Shown in pieces: positions 9,196 to 16,244 of a stretch of DNA of 59,165 bases. How positions within the stretch are numbered: the stretch's first letter is position 1; each line of letters begins with the position of its first letter. The translations under genes were made by a program, and so were the position numbers. Below the pieces are notes generated by a model. It made no database searches and was not told the DNA's origin. It was given only the letters and a program-made list of their open reading frames with translations. Origin of the DNA: Euzebya sp051004735 (lineage in GTDB: Bacteria; Actinomycetota; Nitriliruptoria; Euzebyales; Euzebyaceae); contig JBPCKA010000038.1 of NCBI GenBank assembly GCA_051004735.1, forward strand, positions 1 to 59,165, read 5' to 3'.

Positions 9196-9224
9196 TATCA
9201 ACTGGGGTCTGACCCCAGTTGATA
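9196..9224. promoter_or_regulatory. 29-bp perfect palindrome, probable operator
   Basis: Arms TATCAACTGGGGTC and GACCCCAGTTGATA around a single central T. It ends 43 bases upstream of the PNPOx-fold gene start, where a promoter operator would lie. The arms are exact, which is unusual for chance. Confidence 0.6.
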
Positions 9225-9226
9225 CT

Positions 9227-9234
9227 TTAGCTAA
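9227..9234. promoter_or_regulatory. TTAGCTAA palindrome, MarR-like half site (tentative)
   Basis: TTAGCTAA followed by CTAAG, immediately beyond the 29-bp palindrome, resembles sites bound by MarR-family regulators. It is AT-rich against a GC-rich background and could also be a promoter element for the flavoprotein gene. Confidence 0.25.
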
Positions 9235-9323
9235 CTAAGATATCCCCCTGATGGTTCTCACAACGCCGCACGAAGATGTCGGTGCGGAACCTGCTGTGCT
9301 CTTGGCACTCGGCCGAGTCGCAC

Positions 9324-12300
9324 TTACATCGATGGGCGTGTCGGCCGCCCATCGCTGCGGCGTTCGGAAGAAGTAGAAGGGCGATGGTCGAGCATCGAGA
9401 GACGTCGTGCGTAAGCGGCGGCGATACGCGAGCGGCTGGCGTCAGTTTCGCGCGATGCGCTTGCTGCTGAATTCGGGCCGACTCGTGTCCATGGTTCGCG
9501 ATTCGCGATAGCGCGTTCGGCCAGCGCTTGGGCTCGTTGTTCGATCAGGTGCTTACGTTCAGCCAAGGCGTGGCGCATCTCAGGACTCATCGGGCCGGTT
9601 GCTTCCACAATGAGTCCTGCGATCAGGCGGGGTACGCGAGCTTTAGGGCTGATTCTGGTGCGCTGCACGGCCACTTCGAGTCGATGCCGGAGGATCGCGG
9701 CGATGTCATCGACGTCGCCGAGGGGTCGGGCCGCAACAAGACGGGGGAGTAGTTGGGCCACATCGATATGGGTGGCGCCGGCTCGGCGAAGTTCTGCGGC
9801 GAGTGGGCCGAAGGCGTCTGAACCGATCACGTCTTCCGCCTGCCTGCCGGTGAGTCCTGACCGGTGAATCAGGTTGGCCCAGCGGTCGTGTTGGGCGGCG
9901 GCGGCGATGGTGTCGTACTCGGCGGCGAGTTGGGCGATGGTCGACCAGCGGTCGTGCTGGGCGGCGAGGATCTCGTGGGCGGATCGGTCGGCGCCGACGT
10001 GCTGGAGCACGTTGGCGAGGATCGACCGGCCAGTCGCGGCGGAGGGGGAGTGGTGGGCTTCGTGGTCTGGCCGGTCGGTGGTGATGTAGGCCGTGTTGGC
10101 GTGGCGTCCTCGGGTCATGGCGACATACAACGTTTCGCGGGTCATTCCGGGCTGGACCACTGCGTGGGCGGTGTCGACCGTGGCGCCCTGGGCGCGGTGG
10201 GCAGTGACGGCGTAGCCCAGTTCGACGTGGCCGGTCACGTACTCGGCCGGCAGCCGAACCGAGGGTCCCCGTCCGCCCGTTCGGCTGACGGTGAGGGAGG
10301 CATCGTCGTTGATGGCGGTGATAGTCCAGCGGTCGCCGTTCTTCACCCAACCTCGGCCCGTTTGGAGTCGGCGGTTGTTGTGGCGGGTGACGATGGTGTC
10401 GCCTGTTGACGCAAGGGTGTGGTCGTGCAGCCGGACCGCCCGTGCTGGATCCGTATGTCCTGCGGCGATGCGGCCGTCCCGAGCCCGGCTGTTCAACGCC
10501 GCCACGATGTCGCGGGTTTGAGCGATCATCAGGCTCGAGCGGCCCGCCGTGACGTCGTCTCGCCAGGCCTGGAGGACGCTGTCGATCATCGTGTCGGTGT
10601 CGCCTTCGCGGATCCGGTCATGGGACTGGTAGGTGTCGACCACGTTGGTGTCGCCGTGACGAAGTTGCAGCGAGGCTTGCTTCTCCCAGTCGTGGTTGAA
10701 CCGGTGGACATCTCCGAGTTCGGGCGGGTTGGTTCGGTCGCGGACCAGCATCCCGAACGCCCCGCCGGCTTCGACCGCCGCGAGCTGGGCCCAATCGCCA
10801 ACGAGCAGCACCTTGGCGCCGACCTCGGCGGCGTGGCTGGTGATGCGGTCAAGCGTTCGGGTGCCGGCCAGCGATGCTTCATCGATGATGACCAGTTGGC
10901 CGTCCCGCAACTCGGTGCGTTCTGCCTGGTGGTCATGGGACCACTTGGCCGTGTTCTCCGTGGCGATCTGAAGATCGGCGGCCAGCACCTCCGCGGCAGC
11001 GGACGATGGCGCGAGCCCGATGACGGTGTGAGGGCCGTGGGAGAGTTCCCAGGCGTTGCGCAGCGCGTGCATGGCAGTGGTCTTGCCGGCCCCGGCCGGG
11101 CCGACCAGTACATCCACCACCTGCCCCGACGTCCCCACTGAGGTCAATGCGGCGACTTGGTCCTCTCCCAGCGTGTGGCCGTCCTGGCCGGCCATCGTGG
11201 CGGCAAGTTCGAGATTGCGGAGCGGCACTGTGGGGCCGGTGGTCTGTCGGCCGAGGTTGAGCAGTCGGTCTTCTGCGTCGAGTAGTTCGGCGGACGTGAA
11301 GACGGTGGAGTGTTTGGGGCGGAACATGCTGGTGCCGTCGGCCCTGGTGAACGTGGCCGGCACTGCGGCAAGGTCAGGCGGGGTGAGCCGCAGTGACACG
11401 CCTTCGGCAGCATCAACCACCCGGTCAACGAGAGCTTCACGATCTCGGGTGGTGGCGAACCGCAGGCCGATGGTCTGGCGGGAGGCTTCGGCGTGCAGGT
11501 TCCAACGTCGCCAGGTCGACCGCTTCTCTCCCACCACGGCCACAACTTGCCTGGCGATCCGCTCCACGACCGCGTTGGGCACGTCAGACGTCACGACGGG
11601 CTGCCGGGTCGTACCTGGTTCCACATGACCGCCCAGACCACCGGGGCTCCTCCCGACCACCGCAGCGCGTTCCCGCCACTGGGCCGTGAGGTCGGCGAGG
11701 GACCGCACGGTCTTGTCCGGCCGGGTCGCCAGGGTGGCCTGCTGACGGAGCTTGATCATCGTCGTCGCCGCTGGCCGGTGGCCGTGCCGGTCGACGTAGT
11801 TGGCGATCAGACGGTCCTTCTCCACATCAATGTCAGCCGATCGTGACGAGAACGTCTCGATCAAAGGGTCGGGGATGCTGGCGATCTCCCAGCCGGGGTT
11901 TCGGTCACGCCCACGGGCCCGCCGCTCCCAGTCGACACCCAACTCGGCGGTGAGGTGGTCGGCCAACACGGCGTTGTAGTGCTCCGACATGGCCACGGTG
12001 GCGGCGTGCATGGGCCTGCTGTCAAGGCTGCGCCACTTGCCGTCCCACACCGTCTTTACCTTGTTGGAGATAACCACATGGGTATGGAGTTGCGGGTCGC
12101 CGGCGCGGGAGTCGTAGTGGTCATATGCGGTGGCGATCAGACCGGCTACCTCGACCTGCGCGACCGCCCCGTCAGTCGCCGTGCTACCAGTGCGGGTGGC
12201 GGCGACTTCTCGTTCCATCAGGCCGATCACGTCGGCGATCGCGGCATGATGTGCTGCCACAACCTTGGCTTGGGTGTCGGGGTCGGCCAGTGCCCACAGC

Positions 12301-12758
12301 ACGGAGACGCTCTTGGGTACGGAAAAGGTGTAGTCGTAGCCGGCCACCGCACGTCGGGTGGGCCGGTCGGCCTCCTCCACCTCGGTCGCCACGACCGCTG
12401 CCGCGTGTTCCAACTCACTGAGTTCGGGGTCGAGCGCGTCGACTCGTGTTCGGACCCGCTCGGCCCGAGTCGGATAGTTGGGGTAGGCCCGGCCCAGCGC
12501 TTCACCGGTCAGCGGGTCGCGGCCGTGGCCGAGCAACAGCCGCAACTGCGCTTCGCTCACGACGCCGCCGGGTCGGAGTTGACCGTCGCCGAGGTCGGCG
12601 ATGCCGCTGCCGAGCCAGAACCCCGGTGGGGTGCCCTGCGCGGTGTAGTAGTCGGCCAACGGCGTGCCCAGCGCCCGATTCCCATCGCCCGCAACAACGG
12701 AGTTGAGCAGGTAGCGGTAACCCTCGCCGGCCGACATCACGCGCATAGACACCGTCAC
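9324..12758 (-). CDS. MobF-family conjugative relaxase/helicase (TrwC/TraA-like)
   Basis: A 1144-residue protein that would nick plasmid or element DNA at an origin of transfer and unwind it. The N-terminal relaxase domain has DYYTAQG (Tyr37/38, candidate nicking tyrosines), YDYTFSVPKSVSVLW (141-155) and the metal triad His214, His225, His227 in QLHTHVVISN. The SF1 helicase half has Walker A VGPAGAGKT (552-560), Walker B LVIIDEAS and the late motif GYAVTAHRAQGATVD. The C-terminal 300 residues are Ala/Arg-rich. GTG at 12758 is used; ATG at 12746 is equally possible. It appears intact. No coupling protein, T4SS or replication gene is visible, so the element is mobilizable or degraded rather than self-transmissible within this window. 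Confidence 0.9.
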   Translation of the reverse strand: MTVSMRVMSAGEGYRYLLNSVVAGDGNRALGTPLADYYTAQGTPPGFWLGSGIADLGDGQLRPGGVVSEAQLRLLLGHGRDPLTGEALGRAYPNYPTRAERVRTRVDALDPELSELEHAAAVVATEVEEADRPTRRAVAGYDYTFSVPKSVSVLWALADPDTQAKVVAAHHAAIADVIGLMEREVAATRTGSTATDGAVAQVEVAGLIATAYDHYDSRAGDPQLHTHVVISNKVKTVWDGKWRSLDSRPMHAATVAMSEHYNAVLADHLTAELGVDWERRARGRDRNPGWEIASIPDPLIETFSSRSADIDVEKDRLIANYVDRHGHRPAATTMIKLRQQATLATRPDKTVRSLADLTAQWRERAAVVGRSPGGLGGHVEPGTTRQPVVTSDVPNAVVERIARQVVAVVGEKRSTWRRWNLHAEASRQTIGLRFATTRDREALVDRVVDAAEGVSLRLTPPDLAAVPATFTRADGTSMFRPKHSTVFTSAELLDAEDRLLNLGRQTTGPTVPLRNLELAATMAGQDGHTLGEDQVAALTSVGTSGQVVDVLVGPAGAGKTTAMHALRNAWELSHGPHTVIGLAPSSAAAEVLAADLQIATENTAKWSHDHQAERTELRDGQLVIIDEASLAGTRTLDRITSHAAEVGAKVLLVGDWAQLAAVEAGGAFGMLVRDRTNPPELGDVHRFNHDWEKQASLQLRHGDTNVVDTYQSHDRIREGDTDTMIDSVLQAWRDDVTAGRSSLMIAQTRDIVAALNSRARDGRIAAGHTDPARAVRLHDHTLASTGDTIVTRHNNRRLQTGRGWVKNGDRWTITAINDDASLTVSRTGGRGPSVRLPAEYVTGHVELGYAVTAHRAQGATVDTAHAVVQPGMTRETLYVAMTRGRHANTAYITTDRPDHEAHHSPSAATGRSILANVLQHVGADRSAHEILAAQHDRWSTIAQLAAEYDTIAAAAQHDRWANLIHRSGLTGRQAEDVIGSDAFGPLAAELRRAGATHIDVAQLLPRLVAARPLGDVDDIAAILRHRLEVAVQRTRISPKARVPRLIAGLIVEATGPMSPEMRHALAERKHLIEQRAQALAERAIANREPWTRVGPNSAASASRETDASRSRIAAAYARRLSMLDHRPSTSSERRSDGRPTRPSM

Positions 12759-12847
12759 CCGAACACGCCCTCACACCCGTTCCCCATGCCCCCACGATGC
12801 GCGCTTTCCGAGACGTGTCAAGCGGGATCCTCGATCTGCCAGACGTG

Positions 12848-12861
12848 TGAACGAACGTTCT
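12848..12861. promoter_or_regulatory. LexA-like SOS box
   Basis: TGAACGAACGTTCT contains GAAC-N4-GTTC and fits the actinobacterial SOS consensus CGAACRNRYGTTYG except at its outermost bases. It lies about 90 bases upstream of the relaxase start and 275 bases upstream of the excisionase. Confidence 0.45.
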
Positions 12862-12901
12862 GAGATGTGACCGGAAACTGGGATGACACGGAGGTCAACA
12901 G

Positions 12902-12976
12902 TGGTCAATGGCGGACAGACCGAATGACTAGTCAGATGAGTTTTGAAATATTTTCGGGACTGGTCAATGGCGGACA
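12902..12976. repeat. Direct repeat of 16 bp in the relaxase-excisionase spacer
   Basis: TGGTCAATGGCGGACA occurs at 12902-12917 and again at 12961-12976, 59 bases apart start to start, with an AT-rich core (TTTTGAAATATTTT) between the copies. Such iterated sites next to a relaxase and xis gene are candidates for Xis/relaxase binding or an origin of transfer. Confidence 0.5.
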
Positions 12977-13135
12977 ATCACGGTAACAGACAGGGCAGCT
13001 GTCGGTCGCGTTCGGCAGGTGCTCTCGGACGCTGCGCGAGGAAAATTCGGGTGCCGCGGAAGAAAGTTGTCACAAACGAGGGCCCCATCTCGTCTAAGCG
13101 GCTGCACTCCCAGTTTGAAGAGAGAGGACCGGAGG

Positions 13136-13357
13136 ATGAGCGCCATCAACAACACCGAAGAGAAGAATCCTGTCAAACGACTCCTGACCATCAACGAGGT
13201 GGCCGACATCCTGGGTGTCAGTGTCAGACACGTCCGCCGGCTCAGACAAGAACGGCGGATCAAGGTCGTTAAGTGGAGCCACCTCCTGCGCTTTGACCCC
13301 GCCGACGTCCAGGCCTTGATTGACGAGCACCGCGAGGATTCGGTTGAGAGACGATGA
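13136..13357 (+). CDS. Excisionase-type MerR/HTH_17 DNA-binding protein
   Basis: A 73-residue protein with a single helix-turn-helix: LLTINEVADILGVSVRHVRRLRQERRIKVVKWSHLLRF followed by a short tail. This is the excisionase/HTH_17 domain found in recombination directionality factors and small regulators of integrative elements. ATG at 13136 is chosen because GGAGG and GAGAGGA lie just upstream and the preceding residues of a longer frame look non-coding. In actinobacterial integrative elements this gene normally lies beside a tyrosine integrase; none is present, and the next feature is the tRNA. Confidence 0.8.
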   Translation: MSAINNTEEKNPVKRLLTINEVADILGVSVRHVRRLRQERRIKVVKWSHLLRFDPADVQALIDEHREDSVERR

Positions 13358-13381
13358 ACACTCGTAGACGACCCCAATTTC

Positions 13382-13427
13382 GTGGGAGGAAGGCGATCTC
13401 CTCCCACACTCCTCCCAATTTTGGAGG
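13382..13427 (+). terminator. Two hairpins downstream of the excisionase gene
   Basis: GTGGGAGGA (13382-13390) pairs with TCCTCCCAC (13399-13407), and CCTCC (13411-13415) with GGAGG (13423-13427) around CAATTTT. The first could terminate xis transcription; neither is followed by a clear T run, so a role as a recombination-protein site is also open. Confidence 0.4.
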
Positions 13428-13515
13428 CAAATGAGGGGTATTCGCGGTCATCAGTGGTCACACCCCGTTCCCACCAATCGCCCTAAACTGCCTGGTCAGA
13501 GGACTTTTCGCTGTG

Positions 13516-13588
13516 CGCCCCAGGACGGATTCGAACCGCCGGCACCTGGTTCCGGAAACCAGTGCTCTATCCCCTGAGCTACTGGGGC
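13516..13588 (-). tRNA. tRNA-Arg (anticodon CCG)
   Basis: A complete 73-base cloverleaf on the minus strand: acceptor GCCCCAG/CTGGGGC with discriminator G, D stem GCTC/GAGC, anticodon stem CTGGT/ACCAG with loop TTCCGGA (anticodon CCG, codon CGG), and T arm GGCGG-TTCGAAT-CCGTC. The CCA end is not encoded. Its 3' end faces the excisionase and relaxase, the normal orientation for a tRNA used as an integration site. I did not see a second copy of its 3' end elsewhere in the window. Confidence 0.95.
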
Positions 13589-13653
13589 CAAGGGAGGGGC
13601 ATGCTACCGCCTCGGAGGAGCAGTCACCACCGGCGGCTGGCAGGGTTGGACCG

Positions 13654-14167
13654 GTGCGACAGGTCCAGGTCTCCGATGGGTGGCCGGTGGTGATGGTGCA
13701 TGGATTCCCCGATGGGCCCTGGACCTTCGACCACATGGCAGCCGCGTTCGCCGACGCCGGCTACAGGGTCATCCGCCCCTACCTGCGCGGCTATCGGTCC
13801 ACGTCGATCCCCGCAGGACGGGTCGTGGCGCTGCCAGACCGGTGGGGGACCTTGACGGTCGCTGTCGGATCCCGACGTGGCTCGCGCCGCGGCCGGTTAC
13901 TACCGCTGGATGATCTTTGCAGCCCTGACCGGTCGCCATCCGCGCGGTCGCACGGCGGACCCGGTGATACCGGTCAGGTACCTGCACGGCAGCGACGACA
14001 CGTGCTTCACGTCGGCGACCGCGGGCACGGCGGCCGCATACCTTCCCCCGGGATCGGTGCAGATCGTCCAGGACGCCGGACATTTCCTGCATCTCAGTCG
14101 CCCCCACACCGTGACGACAGCCGTACTGAATTTCGCCCGCAACTGCCCAAGGGACAGTCAGTCCTGA
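13654..14167 (+). pseudogene. Alpha/beta hydrolase, internally deleted and frameshifted
   Basis: The first part (from GTG 13654) reads VVMVHGFPDGPWTFDHMAAAFADAGYRVIRPYLRGYRST, the classic start of an alpha/beta hydrolase with the HG oxyanion motif. The match stops around 13850. The C-terminal part continues in another frame from 13877: VPVRYLHGSDDTCF and VQIVQDAGHFLHLSRP, carrying the acidic residue and catalytic-His regions. The nucleophile elbow (GxSxG) and much of the core are missing, so a deletion of several hundred bases with a frame change has inactivated it. It lies just past the tRNA outside the presumed element. Confidence 0.75.
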
Positions 14168-14170
14168 TCC

Positions 14171-15010
14171 TCAGTCCTGATGCAAGGCGGCAAGACCCTG
14201 GGCGAAAGGACTGGCGGACTGGATGATCCGATTCGCTGACACCGGGGTGGCCGCCTGGCGCTGGACGGCGGCGAAGAACGCCCAGGAGGGTTCCCGCAGT
14301 TGCTCATACACCGTGGCGAAGGTCGTGGCGGCGGTAAAACCAGCCCATGCGGTCGGCAGGACTTCCGGGGGCAAACCGGGGTCAAGGAACAGAAACGACC
14401 GCCACTGGTGCACCAGCCTGAGCCGCATGGCGAAAATGTCAGCTGGCGCGCTCGGGATGGCCACCTGGCCCCAGTCCTGAAGGAACGCCAGATGGTGTTG
14501 GCGCAGCTCGGGCAATGCCCACGCCGTTGCCGCCAGCGCTCGGTCATCAGCGACTCGTGCGTGATCGACCCAGGTTGAGGGGACCTCGCAACGACGGATC
14601 ACCGCGCGGGCAGCCGAAGGATGAGGATGGGGGTAAGCCCAGACCCCCGGCTGCACCTGGCCGTAACCGATCCACTCCAGTTCGGCGATCGCGGCCGCGG
14701 CGGATAATCCAGGGGCCAGCAGCAGTCGCCAGCAGCCATCCCATTCCAGGGATCGCAGACGGTAGATGCGCTTGGCCGCCTCCTCTAGTCGCTCCAGACC
14801 GCGCTTGGTCAGCCCGTAGGCGGCGTACCTGCCCTCGCGTCGAGGTTCGACCCACCCCTCGGCACTCATGCGGTGCAGTGCCGTTCGAACAGCCTGGCTG
14901 CTAAAGCCGACGGTCGCCATGCACGCCGAGATGGTGGACAGCCAGGCCTCACCGCCGGCGGGTCGCACCACGTCACCGAACAACGTGAACAGTGCAGATC
15001 TGGCTTTCAC
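14171..15010 (-). CDS. PaaX-family transcriptional regulator
   Basis: A 279-residue regulator with an N-terminal winged helix (ARSALFTLFGDVVRPAGGEAWLSTI, then SSQAVRTALHRMSAEGWVEPRREGR) and the central and C-terminal PaaX domains (WDGCWRLLLAPGL; LVHQWRSFLFLDPGLPPEVLP; FFAAV). PaaX proteins repress aromatic (phenylacetyl-CoA) catabolic genes and respond to CoA-thioester ligands. No paa genes are visible here, so the regulon is elsewhere or different. It is divergent from the lipoprotein gene, and a TGTTACA/TGTAACA dyad lies in the shared spacer and may be its operator. Confidence 0.85.
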   Translation of the reverse strand: MKARSALFTLFGDVVRPAGGEAWLSTISACMATVGFSSQAVRTALHRMSAEGWVEPRREGRYAAYGLTKRGLERLEEAAKRIYRLRSLEWDGCWRLLLAPGLSAAAAIAELEWIGYGQVQPGVWAYPHPHPSAARAVIRRCEVPSTWVDHARVADDRALAATAWALPELRQHHLAFLQDWGQVAIPSAPADIFAMRLRLVHQWRSFLFLDPGLPPEVLPTAWAGFTAATTFATVYEQLREPSWAFFAAVQRQAATPVSANRIIQSASPFAQGLAALHQD

Positions 15011-15047
15011 CGCACCATCACGATCCTTCTCCTCACCATCGATGACG

Positions 15048-15086
15048 TGTTACAGGCTATCGCCTGGGGATGGCATCCATGTAACA
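15048..15086. promoter_or_regulatory. TGTTACA...TGTAACA dyad in the PaaX-lipoprotein spacer
   Basis: Inverted 7-mers TGTTACA (15048-15054) and TGTAACA (15080-15086) lie 38 bases upstream of the paaX-like start. The same pair of half sites occurs with shorter spacing at 25456-25482 before R2lox. It is a candidate operator. Confidence 0.35.
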
Positions 15087-15132
15087 GGTGGCTTGGGGCT
15101 GCATTTCGCTCCGACGGGTACAACAGGGCCTC

Positions 15133-15666
15133 GTGACTCGACTTCCTGCCGCTTTGACCCTGGCCGTGCTGCTCCTCTCGGCTTGTGGCAGCACCCCGGG
15201 CGACGTCCTGCCCGACCCACGTGATGGGCGCAGCGGCATACGGCTGTCCGGCACGCTGCAGGATCGCCAGGTGGCCTTCAGCGACGGACTGCCAGAACTG
15301 AACTTCGGCGACTGTGACCTGAACACGGGCAATGACCGTGACTTCTGCATCATCACCCGCGACATCAATGGCGAGCTGATCGTCATCGTCTTTGAGAACC
15401 CCGATGCGCTGATGCAGGGCGAACGTCTGGCCGTGGCCGATGTCGACTGCGCCGATCCGCCGGCGTGCGATCAGGTGACCGAGGCGGCCTTGATCGACGT
15501 GCAGGTTGGTGTCACCGATCGTGTCCGCGCGGTCTCCGGGCAGGTCACGATGGAGGTGATCGAACCATTGCGCCGCTACCGGGGTGATTTCGACATCCGA
15601 CTACCTGACGGCAGTGCCCTGTCAGCCACCTTCGATGTCGTCCCTCGGCCCGAGGAACTGTCCTGA
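15133..15666 (+). CDS. Putative secreted lipoprotein of unknown function
   Basis: A 177-residue protein from GTG 15133 with a signal peptide ending in the lipobox LLSAC (Cys about residue 17), so it should be anchored to the outer face of the membrane. The mature part is acidic with four cysteines (GDCDLN, RDFCIIT, VDCADPPACDQV), probably two disulfides, and ends in beta-rich sequence. I recognise no family. A longer reading from 15088 would put a charged stretch ahead of the signal peptide and is unlikely. Confidence 0.65.
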   Translation: MTRLPAALTLAVLLLSACGSTPGDVLPDPRDGRSGIRLSGTLQDRQVAFSDGLPELNFGDCDLNTGNDRDFCIITRDINGELIVIVFENPDALMQGERLAVADVDCADPPACDQVTEAALIDVQVGVTDRVRAVSGQVTMEVIEPLRRYRGDFDIRLPDGSALSATFDVVPRPEELS

Positions 15667-15683
15667 CCAGCCCGCACGGCCGC

Positions 15684-16166
15684 TCAGCCACTGCCCAGGG
15701 TTCGCCGCAACCGATCCAACAGGCTGGGCCTGGCAGTGGTCGCGTCGTGTTCGGCAACGGCAGCAGGTGCCGGGCCGAGGGGGACCACGCCGACCTCCTC
15801 CGGCGGGCTGGTGATCACCTGAAGGATCAGCGGATCAGCACTTGAGTTGCGCAGCCCATGGGGTTCGCCTGCCGGGATCATGACTGCTTGCAGGGCAGAA
15901 AGGGTCACCTCCACCTCATCGGTCACCACCCAGGCGGTGCCCGCCAGGACGGTGTAGACCGCATCAGCGGTGGCGAAGGTCCGGGCGTCCAAGGTCTGCT
16001 GAGGTTCAAGGCAGATGACGTCCAGGGCGAGGACGTCGGTGGACAGCACCCGGCGACCGGCTGGCGCGTCAAGGTCGAACACGACGTAGTCCCGCAGGTC
16101 CACTGCCAGTGGCAGGAATCCCTCGTTCTCATCGGGTGGGGTCGGGTTGTGATCCGGATCACTCAT
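15684..16166 (-). CDS. Small cupin-domain protein
   Basis: A 160-residue soluble protein. Residues about 35-125 form a cupin-like beta barrel: LEPQQTLDARTFATADAVYTVLAGTAWVVTDEVEVTLSALQAVMIPAGEPHGLRNSSADPLILQVI. The second cupin motif with PAGEPHGLRN is clear; the first motif is weak (no HxH pair), so metal binding is doubtful. The C-terminus is a low-complexity acidic/Ala tail. It is divergent from pepA and convergent with the lipoprotein gene. Function is unknown. Confidence 0.65.
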   Translation of the reverse strand: MSDPDHNPTPPDENEGFLPLAVDLRDYVVFDLDAPAGRRVLSTDVLALDVICLEPQQTLDARTFATADAVYTVLAGTAWVVTDEVEVTLSALQAVMIPAGEPHGLRNSSADPLILQVITSPPEEVGVVPLGPAPAAVAEHDATTARPSLLDRLRRTLGSG

Positions 16167-16244
16167 CCTGGCCGCAGTCTATGCACCCGGCAGGACCTGC
16201 CGATGGGGCGGATTGCCGGGCGTTGGCGCGGTAGCCTGCGGCCG

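Noticed and set aside
11955..12863. Long open frames antisense to the relaxase gene
   Set aside because: They lack domain motifs and codon-like amino-acid composition; the relaxase on the other strand has clear catalytic motifs across the same bases.
13513..13653. Protein-coding start for the hydrolase upstream through the tRNA
   Set aside because: This open frame simply reads through the antisense of the tRNA-Arg cloverleaf; the hydrolase homology begins at 13654.
15858..16244. 130-residue N-terminal extension of leucyl aminopeptidase
   Set aside because: It is antisense to the cupin gene and looks like non-coding composition; the family N-terminus starts at 16245.
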